Part shown: positions 1 through 9,199 of the stretch, piece by piece
How positions within the stretch are numbered: the first letter of the stretch is position 1
Layout: each line of letters starts with the position of its first letter
Source of the DNA: an uncultured Acidobacteriia bacterium
GTDB lineage: Bacteria > Acidobacteriota > Terriglobia > Bryobacterales > Bryobacteraceae
Assembly (NCBI GenBank): GCA_903907865.1
Contig: CAIVPR010000003.1
Span: 1 to 64,000 of the forward strand
Direction of reading: 5' to 3'
DNA: 64,000 bases
Position numbers and translations under genes: made by a program
Notes under the pieces: generated by a model
What the model saw: only the letters and a program-made list of their open reading frames with translations
Told to the model about the DNA's origin: nothing
The model's database searches: none

Positions 1-1149
1 AACCCCGCTGCTGGCAGTTGGCGCACCCCAAACATCCAGGTTGCCAGGTTCCGCACCAAAAGTCCAGGTCCGAAGCGAAGTTTTTTCAGACTTTTTTCGC
101 CCGGCACCTTCGCATGGCAATCCGCGGGGCTGAACTGTTACACAAACCGGGAGTTCGACGACCTCGTAGCACAGGCGGGACCAGTCCCAGAAGTAGCAGC
201 CATCGAAGAAGGCCTGAGAGCGCACGCGATCCTCGTAAGGCGTCCATTGCCCGATATTGCAAGGGCGTTTCTCCGGATGCTCTTGGAATCGAGAGACGCG
301 CTGCTTGCGTCGGCGGCAGACGCTGAGCTTGAGGAGATTTCAGCGAATTGTATCGAACGGGCGAATCAGCTGCTCCACCTCTTGGCATCCATTCTCGGTC
401 GCGGTTACGCTGAGTTTTGTGGAGACGCATCGCACGCAGCGACCATACTGCCCTTCCTAGTTGGTCAAGCATTCAAGTGGATCGGGTTTAACCACTCAGC
501 CAATGCATTAGCGCGGAACGCCGAAACTGAGCTTCTTGTCACATTGGCGGGTGGAAACTCTCGGGTGACCGGTCTTGAATGGCTAGCGGCTCTTAGACTG
601 GACGCGCCAACTCACCTTTTACCCGATGCGCTCGCACCGGCCTTCGAGCTTCATACCAAGCTGTTCGACATGGTAAAAGGACGTATTGTCACTGAGGGCT
701 GCCGACTTTTCCAATCCGAGAAACTGGACGGGCTAAGACCATCGGAGGCGGCACAGGCGTACTTTCTTTCCTTCAAGAGTCCGATCTGGTGCCCCGAGGG
801 TCTCGAGCACTTCCAAGTTACGCTCCAGACAGCACAGGAGAACGACCTTGTCCGCGAGAACGCACATGAACTGCTGCAGTGCGTATCTTGGAGTCATGCT
901 GGCCCGGGGTTCTCTGGGAACCTCGAAGAGTATCAGCGCATCATGATGCTGCCGAACTTGGCCGCAGCGCTATGGCGCGCGACGACGTCGCGGCAATTGC
1001 AATACCGGCTTCAGCATCAACTCGTTAAGTTGAGAGACACCATGATAATGAAAGGTGTCCCGCCCGACGAACTACCCGTTCCCGATTGGCTTCAAACTCG
1101 TGTCAGGGAGTTGAGTCCCAGTAACGGCGCCATGAATCCCCCCGACTGA
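1..1149 (+). CDS. Unknown protein, 5' end cut by the window edge
   Basis: The reading frame ending at 1149 is open without a stop back to base 1, so about 382 codons are visible and the true start lies outside the window. The longest in-window ORF from a recognised start codon begins with TTG at 247, but the translation upstream of it (for example NCYTNREFDDLVAQAG) reads like normal protein, so TTG 247 is probably internal. The sequence is soluble, mixed alpha-helical in character, with no membrane segment or motif I recognise. It sits at the edge of an island of toxin-antitoxin genes but nothing links it to them. Function unknown. Confidence 0.6.
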   Translation, partial: NPAAGSWRTPNIQVARFRTKSPGPKRSFFRLFSPGTFAWQSAGLNCYTNREFDDLVAQAGPVPEVAAIEEGLRAHAILVRRPLPDIARAFLRMLLESRDALLASAADAELEEISANCIERANQLLHLLASILGRGYAEFCGDASHAATILPFLVGQAFKWIGFNHSANALARNAETELLVTLAGGNSRVTGLEWLAALRLDAPTHLLPDALAPAFELHTKLFDMVKGRIVTEGCRLFQSEKLDGLRPSEAAQAYFLSFKSPIWCPEGLEHFQVTLQTAQENDLVRENAHELLQCVSWSHAGPGFSGNLEEYQRIMMLPNLAAALWRATTSRQLQYRLQHQLVKLRDTMIMKGVPPDELPVPDWLQTRVRELSPSNGAMNPPD

Positions 1150-1449
1150 GTCCCAAAGGCTCGCCGAGTACCTTCAACAGCGCGACGCCTTAGACTTCGG
1201 GTCATCAGCACGTTCGGGCGGAGTGCTGGATCTGGATCGACAGGGGTTCGGCCTTCAAGACCTTACGCCCGGCGAAGACCCGGCGATTGCCAATCTACCG
1301 CAAAGATGCCATAATCTGAGTGCAGGGACCTTTGGCGCCCCCCCTGCAAGCCCTTGCCGAAACGACTGTCGCCCGTTCGGCCCGCGAGATGCCATTCTCG
1401 CCAGACGGTCCACTTGGACCGATCCCATCGGAGGAAGGTCAGCACATCC
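1150..1449. other. Non-coding gap before the Panacea gene
   Basis: Three hundred bases between the unknown gene and the Panacea gene. Short frames here are low-complexity shadows without ribosome sites. The promoter for the downstream toxin-antitoxin pair must lie here, but no convincing -35/-10 pair was seen. A GGAGGAAGG purine run at 1430-1438 provides the ribosome site for the next gene. Confidence 0.5.
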
Positions 1450-1878
1450 ATGGCAAGCGCACACGACGTCGCGGCATACATTCTGGAACAACGGGGTCGG
1501 ATGACGACCATGAAGCTCCAAAAGCTTGTCTACTACTCACAGGCGTGGTCCTTGGTATGGGACGAGCAACCGCTGTTCTCCGAAGAGATCGAGGCTTGGG
1601 CGAACGGTCCGGTCTGCCCCGCCCTGTACGCCCTGCATCGGGGAGAGTTTGAGGTCTCGGCGTGGAAGACCGGTAACGCGGCGGCGCTTACACCGTCGGA
1701 AAACGAGACCGTCGACGCAGTCTTGGCCTTCTACGGCGACAAGCCCACGCAGTGGCTGAGCGATCTGACCCATTCGGAAGCCCCTTGGCATGATGCCCGT
1801 CGCGGCCTCGGCCCGGGAGTGCGAGGCAGCAGCGAAATCTCGCTGGCCGCGATGGCCGAATACTACGGATCGCTTTAA
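1450..1878 (+). CDS. Panacea-domain protein, probable antitoxin
   Basis: A 142-residue protein of the Panacea family (formerly DUF4065, SocA/GepA-like). The diagnostic stretches are present: MKLQKLVYYSQAW at residues 21-33 and EEIEAWANGPVCPALY at about 45-60. Panacea domains are known antitoxins that pair with many unrelated toxin folds, and the domain is also found in phage-linked proteins. ATG 1450 is chosen over the longer frame from 1354 because homology starts right there and the GGAGGAAGG run lies upstream. The next gene starts 11 bases after the stop, as expected for an antitoxin-first operon. The antitoxin role is inferred from family and context. Confidence 0.82.
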   Translation: MASAHDVAAYILEQRGRMTTMKLQKLVYYSQAWSLVWDEQPLFSEEIEAWANGPVCPALYALHRGEFEVSAWKTGNAAALTPSENETVDAVLAFYGDKPTQWLSDLTHSEAPWHDARRGLGPGVRGSSEISLAAMAEYYGSL

Positions 1879-1889
1879 GGCCGGAGCGT

Positions 1890-2339
1890 GTGTCAAAGAA
1901 CAAGACGGCGAAGGCGCGGCTTTCACCAATCCACCACCGGGACGAGCCCCGCATGGCGGGCAACGCGGACCGTTGCTATGACCGGAACCCGTCGTGGCGG
2001 ATCTTCCGGATGGAATGGTGCGATCCATATGGATGGCACAGGTTGGGCGAGACCGAGGTAGAGCGGATCAGGGGTCTCCTCGTTAATCTGGAGTCCAGAA
2101 CATGGAATGAAATATTGGTCGCGTCCAACAAGCAGAACCACGCGGTGGATATTGCCGACCTGAGCAAGGAGGCGCGGGACCGGCTGGTCGAGTTGAAGTT
2201 GGACGATGCGGACAAGCTGGTGTCGTTGCGGTTGACCGCGAGGGAGCGGGTCTGGGGACTGTTCCGGGAAGGTGTGATGGACCTGCTCTGGTACGACCCG
2301 ATGCACCAAGTATGCCCGTCGATGATGCGCAATACGTAG
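1890..2339 (+). CDS. Unknown protein, candidate toxin partner of Panacea
   Basis: A 149-residue protein starting at GTG 1890, 11 bases after the Panacea stop, with a GGAG at 1883-1886. The N-terminus is basic (SKNKTAKAR), the middle contains a short aromatic segment (WRIFRMEWCDPYGW), and the C-terminus ends in the striking motif LWYDPMHQVCPSMM with a conserved-looking Asp, His and Cys. I do not recognise an established toxin fold. Tight linkage to a Panacea gene is the only functional clue: such partners are usually toxins neutralised by the Panacea domain. The His/Cys-rich tail could be catalytic or metal-binding. The role is an inference. Confidence 0.6.
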   Translation: MSKNKTAKARLSPIHHRDEPRMAGNADRCYDRNPSWRIFRMEWCDPYGWHRLGETEVERIRGLLVNLESRTWNEILVASNKQNHAVDIADLSKEARDRLVELKLDDADKLVSLRLTARERVWGLFREGVMDLLWYDPMHQVCPSMMRNT

Positions 2340-2346
2340 TCGGGGG

Positions 2347-2658
2347 ATGAACATGAGGGATACACACACCGAGTCATTCGCATTCACCATCCGGCCTCTC
2401 AGCGCAGAGGACGGCGGTGGATTCATGATCGAATACCCGGACCTGCCCGGCAGCGTCTCCGATGGCGAAACCCCGGAGGAGGCCATCGCCCAGGGTCGGG
2501 ATGCGATTGCAGCCTACGTTTCGAGTTGCGAGAAGCACGGCGATCCGGTTCTCGCCGGTCGCCTCCGGCATGAGGCGATTGTGAGCTTGGCCCGTGAAGA
2601 CGTGGCGGCAGGAACCTACGACATCGTGATTCTACCCGAGGGCGCGCAGGACGAGTAG
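2347..2658 (+). CDS. HicB-family antitoxin, orphan
   Basis: A 103-residue HicB-like protein. The hallmark is the partial RNase H fold motif around residues 25-46, GFMIEYPDLPGSVSDGETPEEA, followed by the helix AIAQGRDAIAAYV. HicB normally neutralises the small RNA-cleaving toxin HicA and represses the operon. No HicA-like frame (about 60-80 residues with a GSHH-type motif) is visible on either side: the gene upstream is the Panacea partner, ending 7 bases before this ATG, and the 256 bases downstream are non-coding. It could be cotranscribed with the Panacea pair. Either a solitary antitoxin remnant or a recruited regulator. Confidence 0.8.
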   Translation: MNMRDTHTESFAFTIRPLSAEDGGGFMIEYPDLPGSVSDGETPEEAIAQGRDAIAAYVSSCEKHGDPVLAGRLRHEAIVSLAREDVAAGTYDIVILPEGAQDE

Positions 2659-2914
2659 GCTTGGGGTGTAAGCAACGTGGGGCGAGAAGAGTCTTGACGC
2701 GGCACGGAGATTGTTTGGGCCAACAATCCCGCGATCCCACCTTCCATACCGACAGCGGACCGGCGAAACGTCGCAGCCGCCCCGGGTGCCGCAAGTAGAC
2801 ATTGGCGGCAGTGGTTCCCCGAGTTTGCATTCTTGTCTGGTCTCCCGCGAGTACGAGTGGCCGATCCCATTGCACTGGAGGGCCTTGCATGGGGATAATC
2901 AGGAAGAGACATCC

Positions 2915-3220
2915 ATGACCATCGCGCCCGGAGTGGAGTTGCCCGAAGTTGAAATCGCGGAAATCTGCCGCCGCCATGAGGTGAAGGAATTGTCGCTGTT
3001 TGGCTCGGCGGTGCGCGGGGAGGTTCGGCCGGACAGCGACTACGACTTCCTGGTCGACTTCCTCCCGGAGGCAACACCTGACCTCCTGGAGGTTATCGCA
3101 ATGATGCGTGAACTGAGCACCTTGCTGGGGCGGCGCGTGGACCTGGCTATGAAGAGCGGATTGAAACCCCGCATCCGACCCAATGTACTCGCCGAGGCCC
3201 GTCCCGTGTATGCGGCGTGA
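2915..3220 (+). CDS. MNT-type nucleotidyltransferase (MntA-like antitoxin)
   Basis: A 101-residue minimal nucleotidyltransferase. The motif GSAVRGEVRPDSDYDFLVDF at residues 30-49 carries the GS signature and the two metal-binding aspartates (D42, D44); a third acidic residue lies in VDLAM (D76). In the HepT/MntA system this enzyme modifies and silences a HEPN RNase. ATG 2915 is chosen because the family N-terminus starts here and GGAAGAG precedes it; the longer frame from 2711 adds unrelated sequence. It overlaps by 11 bases the start of a HEPN gene that has suffered a deletion (3210-3400), so it is now an antitoxin without an intact toxin. Confidence 0.85.
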   Translation: MTIAPGVELPEVEIAEICRRHEVKELSLFGSAVRGEVRPDSDYDFLVDFLPEATPDLLEVIAMMRELSTLLGRRVDLAMKSGLKPRIRPNVLAEARPVYAA

Positions 3221-3400
3221 CGATCAACGTCTCGACGACATGTTGACAGCGTTGGACTGGATCGCGCACAAGGTCGAAAGCAAGACGATCGAAGACTTCA
3301 TCTGCGACGACACCTTGTGGTGGTCTGGCGGCTCGCGGTCAACCGGGTGCCGGAGTTGAGGGCACAGATTGCGGGGATTCAGAAAGCGATGCCGCAGTAG
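3210..3400 (+). pseudogene. HEPN (HepT-like) toxin remnant with internal deletion
   Basis: Starting at ATG 3210, inside the last codons of the MNT gene, about 36 codons read like the N-terminus of a HepT/DUF86 HEPN protein (RRDDQRLDDMLTALDWI, then KTIEDFICDDTL). Near 3315 the frame breaks and stops early. A second frame reads VWRLAVNRVPELRAQI and ends at TAG 3398-3400, which resembles the C-terminal end of the same family. The central part, where HEPN proteins carry the catalytic R-x4-6-H motif, is missing and the two pieces are in different frames. A deletion of roughly 150-200 bases is inferred. The toxin should be inactive. Confidence 0.7.
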
Positions 3401-3805
3401 GACTCCGGTGATCCGTTGATCGTCCACGCAGTGACAGTGGCCCGAATCCAATGGACCGGCTTGGAGCGCCGTCGGATGCCGACGCGGTTCGTCTTCTTTT
3501 TCGCAAACACCGCACCCGGTGGCCATTCCCGCGCATCCAAGTGGTTAGGAAAGAGAATGCGTCCGGTACTGGGCCGGGCCGTTGCGCCGACTCCGTTGAA
3601 ATCCCGCACAATTGTGTTACGATAAGACTCGTGGGGTTCCTTGCGCCTTTTTGGCCTACCGACCCCCTTCCCGCTCTTGCGGTCCCGAGGCGTTCGCCTT
3701 CCCAATTTGACCAGAAATATTTTGGCCCTGAAAGCGCCAAGAAAATACTTACATTTGTTTGCACCGGTGCGCCGACAGCGCCAGCCAATGGGGAGGTAAA
3801 CTGCC
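3401..3805. other. Leader region of rpoD
   Basis: Non-coding region between the HEPN remnant and rpoD. It becomes AT-richer towards rpoD (for example around 3712-3755) and holds a plausible sigma-70 promoter at 3596-3623 and a GGAGG ribosome site at 3790-3794. The leader between promoter and ATG would be nearly 180 bases long. No other gene is visible. Confidence 0.5.
3596..3623 (+). promoter_or_regulatory. Putative sigma-70 promoter for rpoD
   Basis: TTGAAA at 3596-3601 and TACGAT at 3618-3623 are separated by 16 bases and point towards rpoD. The match to the consensus is fair and the position is sensible, but it is a by-eye call. Confidence 0.4.
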
Positions 3806-5332
<1,527 letters not shown>

Positions 5333-5366
5333 ATTCGGACGGCGGTCCCGCTTTTGGATCTGTCCC

Positions 5367-6485
5367 ATGTCGAACGCACTGGACTACATCTCGATCAGCG
5401 GGTTCAGGAGCATCGCGGCGATTGATCGGCTTGAGCTCAAGCCGATCAATATCGTCATCGGCCCGAACGGTTCGGGGAAATCGAACTTCATCGGTGTCTT
5501 CTCGTTTCTCCACGCGATTCGGGATGGCCGCCTTGCGGAGTATGTACTTCAATCGGGCGGGGCCGAGCGGATCCTTCACTTTGGCTCAAAGACAACCAAG
5601 GGGATACAACTTCGGCTATCGTTTGAGGACGAAGTCAATCAGTACGAGATTGCACTTTCACCTAACGCCGATGACGCGTTATTTGTGTCGAGCGAGATTG
5701 CTTCCACTTGGTACAAGGTTTCCGGACACGCCAAACCATTCGATACTCCGCTGCAGCCACGACATCGCGGTCGCGAGGCGGGCATAAGCGACATTGATAT
5801 TGAAATAAATGCCCGTTGGGCTCGCCGTCGGGTGGGTAGCTGGCAGGTCTACCATGTCCACGACACAAGCGCGTCCTCCCCGATGCGGAAAACCGCGAGC
5901 CTCGACGACAATGCGTTTATCCGCCCGGATGGTGCCAATCTCGCCGCATTCCTCTATCTTCTACAACAGAGGCACGAGGAGTCCTACAGGCTCATCCGTA
6001 GTGCAATCCAACGGGTAGCGCCATTCTTCGATGACTTTCAATTGGCCCCGCGCCGCCTGCAGGAGGACTTCATCCGCCTCGAATGGCGCCACAAACACTC
6101 GGACCAACACTTCGACGCCTCATCCTTGTCGGACGGCACCCTTCGCTTTATCGTGCTCGCCACGCTGTTCCTTCAGCCAATCAGTCTCCGCCCCTCGGTA
6201 ATCATCGTGGACGAACCGGAACTCGGACTTCACCCCTACGCAATTGAAATGCTCGCGGCACTGGTGCGACAGGCTTCTAGGGAAACGCAGGTGATTGTTT
6301 CAACCCAGTCCTCGCTCCTTCTCGACCATTTCGACCCGCAGGACGTACTCGTCGCAAACCGTGTGGACGGTGCCACGCAGCTCACCAGGTTGGACGGGAA
6401 CGACTATGCCGAATGGCTGAAAGAATACAGTCTGGGGCAACTCTGGGAGAAGAATGAACTTGGGGGACGTCCCTCGCCGGACTGA
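5367..6485 (+). CDS. AAA family ATPase, OLD/AAA_21-like, of a defence-type pair
   Basis: A 372-residue SMC/ABC-like ATPase. Walker A is GPNGSGKS at residues 32-39; the signature-like region LSDGTLRF lies near 253-260; Walker B is IIVDEPELGLHP near 278-289; the switch segment is VIVSTQSSLLLDHF. Stand-alone ATPases of this type are usually paired with a TOPRIM-like nuclease (OLD, Gabija, PARIS and similar). Here the next gene, DUF4276, starts one base after the stop, so the two proteins probably work as one complex. ATG 5367 lies 34 bases after rpoD and fits the conserved N-terminal strand YISISGFRSI. A role in phage defence is inferred from the family and pairing. Confidence 0.85.
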   Translation: MSNALDYISISGFRSIAAIDRLELKPINIVIGPNGSGKSNFIGVFSFLHAIRDGRLAEYVLQSGGAERILHFGSKTTKGIQLRLSFEDEVNQYEIALSPNADDALFVSSEIASTWYKVSGHAKPFDTPLQPRHRGREAGISDIDIEINARWARRRVGSWQVYHVHDTSASSPMRKTASLDDNAFIRPDGANLAAFLYLLQQRHEESYRLIRSAIQRVAPFFDDFQLAPRRLQEDFIRLEWRHKHSDQHFDASSLSDGTLRFIVLATLFLQPISLRPSVIIVDEPELGLHPYAIEMLAALVRQASRETQVIVSTQSSLLLDHFDPQDVLVANRVDGATQLTRLDGNDYAEWLKEYSLGQLWEKNELGGRPSPD

Positions 6486-6486
6486 C

Positions 6487-7176
6487 ATGGCCCGTCTCCT
6501 CGTTCTCGTCGAAGGTCAAACGGAAGAGGGCTTCGTCAAAGAGGTGCTCAGAGACTACCTGCTGGCTAAGGGATTCCACCCAGTGAGCGCCCGCATCGTC
6601 GGCAACGCTCGACTTCGGCAGCGCAGAGGAGGAATTAGACCTTGGCAGTCCGTGCGGCGGGACATCGTCACCCACCTGAAACAGGATCCCGACTGCCTCG
6701 TGACAACCATGGTCGACTTTTACGCCTTGCCGCGGGGGGAAAATGGTGGCTGGCCTGGGAGGGACACCGCACGCGGCAGTGCCCAAGAAAAAGCCGCACA
6801 CGTGGAAGCTGCGGTTTTCGCCGACGTCGCCCTACAGATGGGCGGAACCTACCACGCGCACCGTTTTGTCCCCTTCATCGTGATGCACGAGTTTGAAGCC
6901 CTGCTGTTCAGCGATTGCGAGGCGTTCAGCGCCGGAATATACCAGCCCCAGCTTGCGGGGGATTTTCAAACCATCCGCAACGAGTTTAAGACTCCCGAGG
7001 ACATCAATGACTCGCCGCTGACGGCACCTTCGAAACGGATCGAGAAACTGGTTCCCGGTTATGAGAAGCCCTTCCTCGGCATACTCGGAATCTTGTCGAT
7101 CGGCCTCGATCAGATCCGCTCGGAGTGCCCTCGGTTTGACAGCTGGCTGAGGGCATTGGAAAAGGCCGCAGCTTGA
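6487..7176 (+). CDS. DUF4276 (TOPRIM-like) partner of the AAA ATPase
   Basis: A 229-residue DUF4276 protein. The N-terminal strand and acidic motif VLVEGQTEEGFVKEVL (residues 6-21), the central MVDFYALP (D77) and the conserved HEFEALLFSD (about 133-143) are all present. The family is considered TOPRIM-like, with the first Glu and the Asp as metal-binding candidates. ATG 6487 is chosen since the conserved strand begins there and it lies one base after the ATPase stop; a start at 6454 would overlap the ATPase and add unrelated residues. The pair resembles the split ATPase-nuclease logic of PARIS, where the second gene is a toxin held by the ATPase. Nuclease activity is inferred. Confidence 0.82.
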   Translation: MARLLVLVEGQTEEGFVKEVLRDYLLAKGFHPVSARIVGNARLRQRRGGIRPWQSVRRDIVTHLKQDPDCLVTTMVDFYALPRGENGGWPGRDTARGSAQEKAAHVEAAVFADVALQMGGTYHAHRFVPFIVMHEFEALLFSDCEAFSAGIYQPQLAGDFQTIRNEFKTPEDINDSPLTAPSKRIEKLVPGYEKPFLGILGILSIGLDQIRSECPRFDSWLRALEKAAA

Positions 7177-8492
7177 TGCTCCTCGCCGCCGCGTTCTTGA
7201 TTGCCGACCTTCGCGCAGCCTTGGACAGGGGCCGGGGCGATGTGGTTTTGCCTCCGGGGGAAACCCGGATCGACAGGCCTTTGGTCTTGCCCAAGGGTGC
7301 GCGTGGAGTGCGGCTGCGTGGCGCTCCGGGTGGAAGTCGCCTTGTTATGGAGGCTGGCTTTCAAGGGCGGGCGGCAATCATCGTCGACGGCGCTTCGGAC
7401 GTCACCCTTTCCGGATTCGATATCCGCGGCAACCGCACCGACTTGAAATCGCCTTGGTACCTCCCTTTGAAGGAGGCAGCTTTTGCCGATTTCTATCCCG
7501 ACAACGGCATCCTCATCCAACACACTCGCGGCGTCACGGTGCGCAATGTGGGTCTCACGGCGATCCGGACCTTTCCGGTACTGGTCGGGGCCTCGTCAGG
7601 GGTCGTGATCGACGGGGTACGGATCTCTGATTCGGGCACGCTCAACCAAGCCGGTCGGAACAACACCACGGGCGGGATTCTGTTGGAGGAGGGCGTCTCC
7701 AAGTTCGAAGTAGTCCGTTGCGTCATCGAACGGATTGCCGGAAACGCGATTTGGACTCACTCCTACGCGCGTTCGCCGCGCCAGTCGGACGGGTGGATCC
7801 ACGCAAATACGATCACCACGGTGGGGCGCGACGCCATCCAGGTGGGACACGCGACACGCGTGCGGGTCGAGGACAACAGGGGTGGGGAGCTGGGGTTTCC
7901 GGCGGGGATCGTGGATGTGGAGAGCCACGGGGTGGCGGTGGCGCTGGATACGGCTGGGAATGTGGACGGGTCGGTCTACGCCCGGAACCGGTTCACCGAC
8001 GTCAACGGCCAGTGCATCGACCTTGACGGCTTCCACGACGGGCGCGTGGTGGACAATTCCTGCGTCAATAAGAAGCCGCTTGAAGCGTACCCTGCATCGC
8101 ACTACGGGATCGTGTTCGGGAACAATGACCCGGGGATGGAATCGACCGGGGTTGTTGTGATGGGCAATACGCTTGAGGGCTTCGCGTATGGGGGGGTGTT
8201 CCTGGTCGGTCGCAATCATCGCATCGAAAACAACCATTTGTTGGACTTGAACCGGGCGCACTGCGGCTCGACGCCAACTCCGGCGCGCTGCAATTATGCC
8301 CTGGACCAGCCGGATTTGCTGCGCAGCGGCGTCTATGTGGCTGCCAACGGAGGGCGTCCGGCAGTCGCGACGGGCAATGTGGTGCGGGGGAACGTGATGT
8401 CCGGCTACGGCTTGGCGGAGCACTGCGTGGCTGCGGGACCGGGTGTCCGATTGGATGCGAACACAGTGGCGGGAAACCGGTGCGGGCCGTGA
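7176..8492 (+). CDS. Right-handed parallel beta-helix protein
   Basis: A protein of 438 residues with a short hydrophobic N-terminus (MLLAAAFLIADLRA) that may be a signal peptide, then repeated short beta-rungs typical of a parallel beta-helix: GVRLRGAPGG, VTLSGFDIRGN, VTVRNVGLTAI, VVIDGVRISDSG, VRVEDNRGGELG, GRVVDNSCVN, HRIENNHLLDLN. Such folds occur in polysaccharide lyases, hydrolases and adhesins; no catalytic residues can be assigned. Its ATG (7176) overlaps the DUF4276 stop in TGATG, so it may be translationally coupled to the defence-like pair, although it reads like a secreted carbohydrate-active protein. A TTG at 7173 is a less likely start. Confidence 0.75.
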   Translation: MLLAAAFLIADLRAALDRGRGDVVLPPGETRIDRPLVLPKGARGVRLRGAPGGSRLVMEAGFQGRAAIIVDGASDVTLSGFDIRGNRTDLKSPWYLPLKEAAFADFYPDNGILIQHTRGVTVRNVGLTAIRTFPVLVGASSGVVIDGVRISDSGTLNQAGRNNTTGGILLEEGVSKFEVVRCVIERIAGNAIWTHSYARSPRQSDGWIHANTITTVGRDAIQVGHATRVRVEDNRGGELGFPAGIVDVESHGVAVALDTAGNVDGSVYARNRFTDVNGQCIDLDGFHDGRVVDNSCVNKKPLEAYPASHYGIVFGNNDPGMESTGVVVMGNTLEGFAYGGVFLVGRNHRIENNHLLDLNRAHCGSTPTPARCNYALDQPDLLRSGVYVAANGGRPAVATGNVVRGNVMSGYGLAEHCVAAGPGVRLDANTVAGNRCGP

Positions 8493-9199
8493 CGGAGCTG
8501 CCGGTCGAGATCTTCGGCAACCCAACGTGGCACGCGATGCACTCGCGGCACCGGCATTTGGCGGTGTTCGAAGGCGGGGCATGCCGATACCTAGCGCAGG
8601 TCGCACCGTTTGGAGCTTTGGCCGAACGGGGTGCAGAGGGTTTTCGTGATCTGCGATGCCTGATGGAGCCGGGCGAATCGTTGTGGGTCTTCGCAGATGG
8701 TATTCCGGCAGTGGAAGGGTTGGTTGCCGACGGAACCTTGCCCACGCTCCAGATGGTGTTGCCCGTGGATGTCGCGATTCCTGATCCGGTCGAAGGCATC
8801 GAGCGGATGTCGGACGCCTCGGAGATGGTCGCGCTCACCGATGTTGCTTTTCCGGGCTTCTTCCGACCCCGAACGTGCGAGATGGGGGAGTACTTCGGCA
8901 TACGGTCGGATGGCGATCTGGTGGCGATGGGCGGCGAGCGGCTGATGCTCGACGGCTATTCCGAAATCAGCGGACTTTGCACGCACCCGGCGCATCGGGG
9001 CAAGGGCTACGCGGCCAAACTAATCTCGCACTTGGCGCGGAAGCATCGCGCGGAGGGTGTTGTTTCGTGGCTGCACGTGGCGGCTGCGAACGAGAACGCC
9101 ATCGAGTTGTACGGTCGGCTGGGTTTCCGGCTCGTGCGGCAGGTGACGTTGCAGCGGGTTACGGCTTTAGCCGTCGATACGCACCATCCTGCCAAGTGA
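8489..9199 (+). CDS. GNAT family N-acetyltransferase
   Basis: About 236 residues with a C-terminal GNAT (FR47-like) domain: the acetyl-CoA binding motif A reads LCTHPAHRGKGYAAKLISHL, followed by the beta-bulge strand and NENAIELYGRLGFRLVRQV. The N-terminal half is a diverged domain found in FR47-type enzymes. The substrate is unknown. GTG 8489 forms a GTGA overlap with the beta-helix stop, suggesting coupled translation; a GTG at 8480 is an alternative three codons upstream. The last 41 bases overlap the 3' end of the convergent glycosyltransferase gene. Confidence 0.85.
   Translation: MTELPVEIFGNPTWHAMHSRHRHLAVFEGGACRYLAQVAPFGALAERGAEGFRDLRCLMEPGESLWVFADGIPAVEGLVADGTLPTLQMVLPVDVAIPDPVEGIERMSDASEMVALTDVAFPGFFRPRTCEMGEYFGIRSDGDLVAMGGERLMLDGYSEISGLCTHPAHRGKGYAAKLISHLARKHRAEGVVSWLHVAAANENAIELYGRLGFRLVRQVTLQRVTALAVDTHHPAK

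Noticed and set aside
2659-2914. A missing hicA gene in the gap after hicB.
   Set aside because: All frames were read; none shows a HicA-like 60-80 residue protein with the GSHH-type motif.
3224-3526. A minus-strand frame of 100 codons over the HEPN remnant.
   Set aside because: No ribosome site; the plus strand carries recognisable HepT pieces.
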